Origin: Halorussus sp. MSC15.2
Lineage (GTDB): Archaea > Halobacteriota > Halobacteria > Halobacteriales > Haladaptataceae
Assembly: GCF_010747475.1 (NCBI RefSeq)
Contig: NZ_VSLZ01000002.1
Location: 372,001-436,000 of the forward strand
Direction of reading: 5' to 3'
DNA: 64,000 nt
Shown piece by piece: positions 59,047 through 64,000 of the stretch; within the stretch, counting starts at the first letter, position 1, and the number at the start of each line of letters is the position of its first letter. The notes beneath the pieces are model-generated. The model ran no database searches, was not told where the DNA came from, and was given only the letters and a program-made list of their open reading frames with translations. The translations under genes and the position numbers were made by a program.

Positions 59047-59529
59047 ATGGAGACGACCCGTCACTTCACCGCGACAGTCTACGTCGTCCACGACGGCGCT
59101 ATCGCCCTGCATCACCACGACAGACTCGACATGTGGCTCTCGCCGGGCGGTCACGTGGACCGCGACGAACTCCCCCGGGAGACCGCCCGACGGGAAGTCC
59201 GCGAGGAGACCGGTCTCGACGTGGACCTGCTGGAACCCGAGACCGGCGTCGAAGTCGAGGCTGGCCGGGAACTCGCACCCGCCGAACACGTCATGCTGTT
59301 CGACATCGATGTCTATCCTGACGGCGAAGTCGGCCATCAGCACATCGACCACGTCTACTTCGCCCGAGCGGCGGACCGCGACATCGACCCCGAGGGCGAC
59401 GACGAGGCCGACGCCGAGGCGTGGGAGTGGTTCACCCGTGAGGACCTCAGAGCGGCCGACGAACTCACCAGCGAGGTCGTGGAAATCGGTCTGGAGGCCA
59501 TCGAGAAGGTGGAGGAGCGGTCCGAGTAG
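59047..59529 (+). CDS. Nudix hydrolase
   Basis: A 160-residue protein with a complete Nudix box, G-HVDRD-E-LPRETAR-REVREETGL, which hydrolyses nucleoside-diphosphate-linked compounds. ATG at 59047 (METTRHFTATVYVVHDG) is preferred to ATG 59020 because a TATA-like CCGTAATT lies only 3-10 nt before the latter but about 30 nt before the former. The end is a helix (VVEIGLEAIEKVEERSE). Substrate unknown. Confidence 0.88.
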   Translation: METTRHFTATVYVVHDGAIALHHHDRLDMWLSPGGHVDRDELPRETARREVREETGLDVDLLEPETGVEVEAGRELAPAEHVMLFDIDVYPDGEVGHQHIDHVYFARAADRDIDPEGDDEADAEAWEWFTREDLRAADELTSEVVEIGLEAIEKVEERSE

Positions 59530-59546
59530 TCGCCACTCGGTTCGGT

Positions 59547-60182
59547 CTACGACTCGTCGATGTCCAGCGTGACCGTCAGCGGCCCGCTGGCCTCCTCGAA
59601 CGAGAAGGCCCCCGAGTAGCGGTACGTGTCCACCGGGTCCTCGTTGCCTTCGACGGTCCCGCCGACCTCGCCGCGGACGACGTTGCCCTCGACGGTATCG
59701 ACGCCGAGCGTTCCGGCCTTCGGTCCCTTCTCGACCCGGCCGGAGACCCGGAACTTGTACGAGACCTTCTCCTCGGCTTCCAGCGTAATCGTGTTTGGCA
59801 GTTCCTCGTCCTCGGTCGTGTCCTCGACCACTTCGCCGTTAATCAGCACCCTGCCCGGACCGCTAAGTTTCAGCTCCGTGATTTCGCCGGTGAAGAGCCA
59901 ATCGTCGTAGCGGCCCTTGCTGACCGCACCTTCGGCGGTGTTCTCGTCGACGAGGGTGTCGTAGCCGTCGCGGTTGGCCTCGCGCTTGAGTTCGCCGCTG
60001 ACGCTGACGCGGTACTCGAACGTCGCGTCGCCCGCGGCCTCGAATCGCAGGCGATTCCACTCGTCCGCGCTCGCGGTTCCGGCCATCCCCGCGCCGAGGA
60101 GTCCGGCGGCGGTCGTGCCTTTCAACATCGTTCGGCGGTCCATCCCGTCGGTCGCTTCTGATTCTCGGATTTCGTCAGTCAT
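59547..60182 (-). CDS. Tat-exported protein with two related beta-domain repeats
   Basis: A 211-residue protein with a Tat signal (MDRRTMLKGTTAAGLLG, cleavage near ASA-DEW). The mature part is two copies of a beta-rich unit: TFEYRVSVSGELKREAN...DWLFTGEITELKLSGPGRVLI and VSYKFRVSGRVEKGPKA...YRYSGAFSFEEASGPLTVTL. The same unit occurs twice at the C-terminus of the protein at 62152-63645. Function unknown; carbohydrate or surface binding is a guess. An operator-like inverted repeat lies about 35 nt upstream. Confidence 0.8.
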   Translation of the reverse strand: MTDEIRESEATDGMDRRTMLKGTTAAGLLGAGMAGTASADEWNRLRFEAAGDATFEYRVSVSGELKREANRDGYDTLVDENTAEGAVSKGRYDDWLFTGEITELKLSGPGRVLINGEVVEDTTEDEELPNTITLEAEEKVSYKFRVSGRVEKGPKAGTLGVDTVEGNVVRGEVGGTVEGNEDPVDTYRYSGAFSFEEASGPLTVTLDIDES

Positions 60183-60554
60183 CGTCTGAACCCGTTTCCC
60201 GCATCGACTCCAAATCGTTTAATCGGGGACGTTGCTCAATCCCGATTAAACTGCTTTTAGCTCCGTTTAGACAGGATTTTCAGGAGAAACACAGCATTTC
60301 CCAAACGTTCGTCGGTAGTCTGACGGCGGGACGGTCCTCGGCCGGAGGCGAACGGAGGCGAGAGCGAGAACAAGCGCGGCCTGACTCGGAGTACCGACTC
60401 CCTAAGCGCGGGACATGGTGGGTAGAACAAAAGCCGTCTCAGTCCATGATACCGCCAACATGAGTTGGTCGGTCCAGGGCCTCCGAGACGTATCTAGCCT
60501 CGCCGCGAGTCGGAGAATCGACGTGACCGCGGACTGCTCGACGGAGGGGGAAGC
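60183..60554. other. Divergent intergenic region with an inverted repeat
   Basis: 372 bases without a gene between the Tat-exported protein and the flippase; it holds the 11-bp inverted repeat at 60217-60251. Confidence 0.55.
60217..60251. promoter_or_regulatory. 11-bp perfect inverted repeat at the TATA region
   Basis: GTTTAATCGGG (60217-60227) and CCCGATTAAAC (60241-60251) are perfect complements with a 13-nt spacer. On the minus strand the proximal arm contributes a TATA-like box about 35 nt before the ATG at 60182, so a bound dimer would overlap the promoter of the Tat-exported protein gene. Confidence 0.6.
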
Positions 60555-62033
60555 GTGGCCGTAAAGGACAGTCTCGCGCGCGGTCTGAAGATGACGTTCT
60601 TGGCGCGGAGCGTCCACGTACTGTCGAACGCGGTACTGATGGTCCTGCTGACTCGGTTCCTCCTCAGCCCCGAAGAGTACGGCATCCTGTTTCTCGCGCT
60701 CTCGATTATCGGCGTCGCGCGCCTGTTCAGCGACCTCGGTCTCGCGAAGTCCGCGGCGCGCTACGTGACGGAGTTCAAGGAGTCGGACTCCTCGCAAGTA
60801 CCCTACGTCTTCGAGACGGCGCTCAAGTACCGACTGTTGTTCATCGGCATCGTCGGATGCGGACTCGCGCTGGGTCGGCACTACGTCGCCGACCTCGTCG
60901 GAGAACCCGCGGTCGCCCCGCTGTTGCTCGTCGGCTCGGTGTATCTCGGATTCCACTCGCTCAGCGTGTTCAACGCGCTGCTGTTTCAGGGGTTCAATTG
61001 CGTCTCGTGGAGCGCACTCGTGCAGGTCGTCAACAACGTCAACCGAATCGTCTTCGCGGTCTTGTTCGTCTTCGTCCTCGGGTTCGGCGCGTTAGGTGCC
61101 CTTCTGGGCTATTTAGTCGGTGCGGCGCTGGGGATGTGCGTCGGCTTCGTCGTCCTCTACAAGTACTTCTACAGTAACTACGAGAAGGCCGACGAACGCG
61201 AGGAGGGACTCTCCCGCCGGATTCTCGAATACAGCGCGCCGATGACGATAACCCGCGGTGCGGGCGTCCTCAACACGAAAATCGACACCATCCTCATCGG
61301 CGTCCTCCTCAATCCGGCCGCTGTGGGCTTTTACACACTCGCGAAGCAGATATCCTCGTCTCTCACGGTTCTGGCCGGGTCGCTCGGGTTCAGCATCTCG
61401 CCGACCTACGGCGAACAGAAGGTGAACGAACGACTCGACCAGGCTTCGCGGATGTACCGCAAGACCCTCGAATACACGCTCTTGCTCTACCTCCCCGGCG
61501 CTGTCGGCGTCATTATCGTGGCCGAACCGACGATTCGCATCGTCTTCGGCGAGGCGTATCTGTCCGCCGCGCCGGTTCTGCAGGTGCTGGGAATTTACGT
61601 GGTCCTACGAGCGATAAACGAGACGACGACGAAGGCCCTCGACTTCCTCGGCCGGGCGCGCGTTCGGGCCGTCGCCAAAGGTTCGACTGCGGTCGCCAAC
61701 TTCCTCCTGAATCTGGTTCTCATCCCGATGCTCGGTGTCATCGGGGCCGCGGTGGCGACCGTGATTACCTTCGGAATATACACGCTCGTCAACGTGTTCG
61801 TGATGTACTCCGAACTCCCGTTGGACTCGAAGCGACTGCTCCGACCGGTCGGACTCATCGGCGTCATCACTGCCGGGATGGGAGTTCCGGTCCTCGTCGC
61901 CACCCAGTACGTCTCCGACGTGTTCTCGCTGGTCGGAGTCGTCCTGTTCGGTGTCGCCATCTGGTCCGCGCTGGCGATTCAGACAGGACTGTTAGATATC
62001 GGCTCGACGAAATCCTTCCTGTCGAGTGAGTAG
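60555..62033 (+). CDS. Polysaccharide flippase (Wzx/MATE-like)
   Basis: A 492-residue membrane protein with about 12-14 segments, a lipid-linked oligosaccharide/polysaccharide exporter of the Wzx type. It begins at GTG 60555 (AVKDSLARGLKMTFLARSVH). Family pattern: LSPEEYGILFLALSIIGVARLFSDLGLAKSAARYV, then LNTKIDTILIGVLLNPAAVGFYTLAKQI and LIPMLGVIGAAVATVI. No glycosyltransferase is in the window. It lies between two Tat-exported surface proteins, which suggests a cell-surface glycan context. Confidence 0.9.
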   Translation: MAVKDSLARGLKMTFLARSVHVLSNAVLMVLLTRFLLSPEEYGILFLALSIIGVARLFSDLGLAKSAARYVTEFKESDSSQVPYVFETALKYRLLFIGIVGCGLALGRHYVADLVGEPAVAPLLLVGSVYLGFHSLSVFNALLFQGFNCVSWSALVQVVNNVNRIVFAVLFVFVLGFGALGALLGYLVGAALGMCVGFVVLYKYFYSNYEKADEREEGLSRRILEYSAPMTITRGAGVLNTKIDTILIGVLLNPAAVGFYTLAKQISSSLTVLAGSLGFSISPTYGEQKVNERLDQASRMYRKTLEYTLLLYLPGAVGVIIVAEPTIRIVFGEAYLSAAPVLQVLGIYVVLRAINETTTKALDFLGRARVRAVAKGSTAVANFLLNLVLIPMLGVIGAAVATVITFGIYTLVNVFVMYSELPLDSKRLLRPVGLIGVITAGMGVPVLVATQYVSDVFSLVGVVLFGVAIWSALAIQTGLLDIGSTKSFLSSE

Positions 62034-62118
62034 TATCCGCGTGTTTTCCCTGACAGAGTGCTTCGCGCCGGGAGCGAGTGGATTCCTCTTTCGGTGTCAC
62101 ATTCACGGAATCGGAAAA

Positions 62119-62128
62119 TACTTAAAAG
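62119..62128 (+). promoter_or_regulatory. TATA box for beta-helix protein gene
   Basis: TACTTAAAAG ends 23 nt before the ATG at 62152, at the correct archaeal distance. Confidence 0.6.
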
Positions 62129-62151
62129 ATGGGTTAAGCATTGAAAGTGGC

Positions 62152-63645
62152 ATGGCACGCGACGAAACGACACGCGAACCATCGGAAGAGGCATCGAACG
62201 TCAACAGACGGAACTACCTGCGATTGGCTGCGGCGACGGCGGCGTCCGTCACGGCATTCGGCACGGGCGTCACCGCCACGGCGGACTTCGAGACGATTAC
62301 CGTCCCTGCGGGAGAGGTTCGAAGTTTCAGTCTCGGCGACGGCGACACGCTGGAAAACACGCTCATCGACATCTCCGCCGACGGTGCGGGCTACCGCATC
62401 TCGGCCAACGGCGACGGGTGGGCGATTCGCAACGTCGGCGTTCGCGGGTACTTCGATGCCAACGTCGACGACCCAATCGTGGTGCTCTGTCCGAACGGCG
62501 GGACGGGGACCATCGAGAACGTCTACCTCGGCGACGGCGGGTACGACGCCCCCGCCGGACTGACTACCGGCATCTTCGTCCACGCCTATCACTCGGGTCA
62601 CATCGACATCGACCGGGTGAACGTGCAGGGCTGGGCCGGAAACGGTGTCTACGCCAGCGGTCCCGGTAACCACGACGACCACCCCAACCCCGGTGGGGAC
62701 GGGACGGTCCAGATTACCAACTCGTACGCGGCCGACAACCCGACTGCCGACTTCCGACTCGGAACCGACGGTTCGTACTGTAAAAACTGTGTGTGTGAAG
62801 GTTCGGGGCGAGGTTACTGGGGATTCTACAATACCACGAAGCTCATCGACTGCGACGTTCACAACGGAATCTACGCAAGCGACGGTGCGTGGGAGTCGCC
62901 CGCAGTGGTGCAATTGGAGAACACCCGGTTCTCCGGCGGGACCCACACTTACGTCGACAGCGCCGACATCTCCGGAAGTTCGGCCGGTACTCCCCGCGAC
63001 CGGATGCCCGACGGCGTGCCGACGACGGCGGAGGCGGCCGCGAGCGCGACCAGCGGTACCGATAGCAGTGGCTCGGACTCGACGACGAGCGAATCTGACG
63101 ACTCGGCCCCGGCCGGAACGCTCTTCGAACTCGTCGCAGGGTCGGACACCTCGAACGTCGAGTACGAGTTCACGGTCGAGGGGAGCGTCCAGAAGCGGAC
63201 CGCCTCGGGCGACGTGACCGCCGAAAGCAACGACACCCTCTCGGACAACGGCGACGGGACGGTCACGATTTCAGGCCTCTCGGGCAACGGCTACGGCGAC
63301 GCCTTCTTCGTGGATGGCGACATCGTTTCGATGAACCTCGACGAGTCGAAGTGGACGCTCCGGTACGGCGGCGAGGAGGTCAGCGTGGGCGACCTCGTGC
63401 TACCGAACAAGTTGGTCATCGACGGGAGCGATACGCCCCGACAATCCAGCGAGTACACGGTGGAGTTCAGCGGCACGGCCCGCAAGAGCGCCGCGCTCGG
63501 GTCGGTTAACTCCCACGACGCGATTTCGGACGGCACGATTTCCGGGCGCGTCATCGGCGGGAAGGACGGCTATCGGTTCTCTGGCGAGATTACCGGCTTC
63601 CGACTCGACGGTCCCGCGAGGGTCAGCGTCGAGGACGACGCCTAA
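62152..63645 (+). CDS. Tat-exported right-handed beta-helix protein with C-terminal beta domains
   Basis: A 497-residue protein. A Tat signal (NRRNYLRLAAATAASVTAF, cut near ATA-DF) is followed by a parallel beta-helix region (about 50-285) with repeats like AIRNVGVRGYFDANVDD, IDRVNVQGWAGNGVYASG and VQITNSYAADNP, typical of pectate-lyase-like glycan-binding or -cleaving proteins. A Cys cluster sits in YCKNCVCEGSG. A Ser/Thr/Asp linker (~290-325) leads to two beta units like those of the protein at 59547-60182 (NVEYEFTVEGSVQKR...; YTVEFSGTARKS...YRFSGEITGF). No catalytic triad can be asserted. Own promoter. Confidence 0.85.
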   Translation: MARDETTREPSEEASNVNRRNYLRLAAATAASVTAFGTGVTATADFETITVPAGEVRSFSLGDGDTLENTLIDISADGAGYRISANGDGWAIRNVGVRGYFDANVDDPIVVLCPNGGTGTIENVYLGDGGYDAPAGLTTGIFVHAYHSGHIDIDRVNVQGWAGNGVYASGPGNHDDHPNPGGDGTVQITNSYAADNPTADFRLGTDGSYCKNCVCEGSGRGYWGFYNTTKLIDCDVHNGIYASDGAWESPAVVQLENTRFSGGTHTYVDSADISGSSAGTPRDRMPDGVPTTAEAAASATSGTDSSGSDSTTSESDDSAPAGTLFELVAGSDTSNVEYEFTVEGSVQKRTASGDVTAESNDTLSDNGDGTVTISGLSGNGYGDAFFVDGDIVSMNLDESKWTLRYGGEEVSVGDLVLPNKLVIDGSDTPRQSSEYTVEFSGTARKSAALGSVNSHDAISDGTISGRVIGGKDGYRFSGEITGFRLDGPARVSVEDDA

Positions 63646-64000
63646 TCGCCGCGCACTCTTTTGGGCGGTCGGCCACGCTATTAGTCTCTCTTCAAGCGTT
63701 CAGGGTGGGCCTGAAACCGTTTCGCGGGCGGAACCGCGACGCCGAGACCAGCGGACGCTCTCGGACCAAATAGTCCGTCGGCTTCTGCGGCGAACGTTGC
63801 GACAGAGCGGAGGTCGCGCCGCTCTCCACGGGCGACTTAAGCACCGTATTCGGGTGTCCTGACCGCCGACGAGACCTCTGACCGGTTCGGGGATGCCCTC
63901 GCGTTATTCGTCGGATAGCTCGGCGGTAACTGCGTCGTAATTATGACACTCCTGTCGGGTTTCAGTACTTAGTTGTCGCTCCGAGCGCCCGCGGGATTCA
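63646..64000. other. Terminal intergenic stretch
   Basis: 355 bases with no convincing gene. A TATA-like GACTTAAGC at about 63833-63841 suggests a promoter, but no start that leads to a plausible protein follows before the window ends. Confidence 0.4.

Overview
The window is a chromosome segment of an extremely halophilic archaeon (class Halobacteria). The evidence is high G+C, strongly acidic and lysine-poor proteins, many Tat-type (RR) secretion signals, lipoboxes, PGF-CTERM surface-protein tails, a transcription factor B, archaeosine-precursor (preQ0) genes and TATA-box promoters 22-30 nt upstream of many starts. The genus cannot be fixed from sequence alone. No rRNA, intact tRNA, CRISPR array, insertion sequence or integrase was seen.

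Layout. 0-5 kb is lower in G+C and looks accessory or decaying: two related membrane/PH-like proteins (the second frameshifted), a degraded tRNA-Glu remnant, a frameshifted Tat-exported protein, an RDD membrane protein and a possible DUF58 fragment. 5-10.2 kb holds a secreted metallo-beta-lactamase/lamin-tail lipoprotein with DUF3006, then queD-queE and queC for preQ0, separated by a membrane protein and a 20-bp tandem repeat. 10.2-19.2 kb carries two very large PKD-repeat surface proteins that share an unfamiliar N-terminal domain, with a Tat lipoprotein gene between them. 19.5-25.6 kb has two EamA transporters, a membrane histidine kinase, CorA with a newly noted 53-residue membrane partner, and small membrane/lipoproteins. 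25.8-37.6 kb is mostly housekeeping (cysS, purA, Trm112-like, UPF0058 members, HTH and RHH regulators) plus a large low-complexity coiled-coil protein with two compensating frameshifts.

37.7-52.5 kb carries most of the menaquinone pathway in three blocks: menF-menD (menD frameshifted), menB, and menA-menC-menE. Together they take chorismate to o-succinylbenzoate, its CoA ester and dihydroxynaphthoate, then prenylate it. Between them are an S9 peptidase, an aminotransferase, a thioredoxin-reductase-like flavoprotein, a BrkB-type membrane protein, a tiny Tat-exported peptide with eight cysteines in its last 23 residues, and a 106-bp structured element. 52.9-59.5 kb holds NRDE, HTH, MOSC, ZIP, gatA-gatC, tfb and Nudix genes. 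59.5-63.6 kb looks like a cell-surface locus: two Tat-exported proteins with a shared beta-rich domain flank a polysaccharide flippase.

The four reading-frame disruptions (one of them a compensated pair of indels), including one in the core gene menD, fall mostly at G runs. Assembly indels are therefore as likely as true mutations. The best candidates for new biology are the Cys-rich exported peptide beside a disulfide reductase-like enzyme, the paired PKD giants with their shared N-terminal domain and duplicated module, the ATAACAAAGG upstream motif, and the three-way-junction DNA elements.
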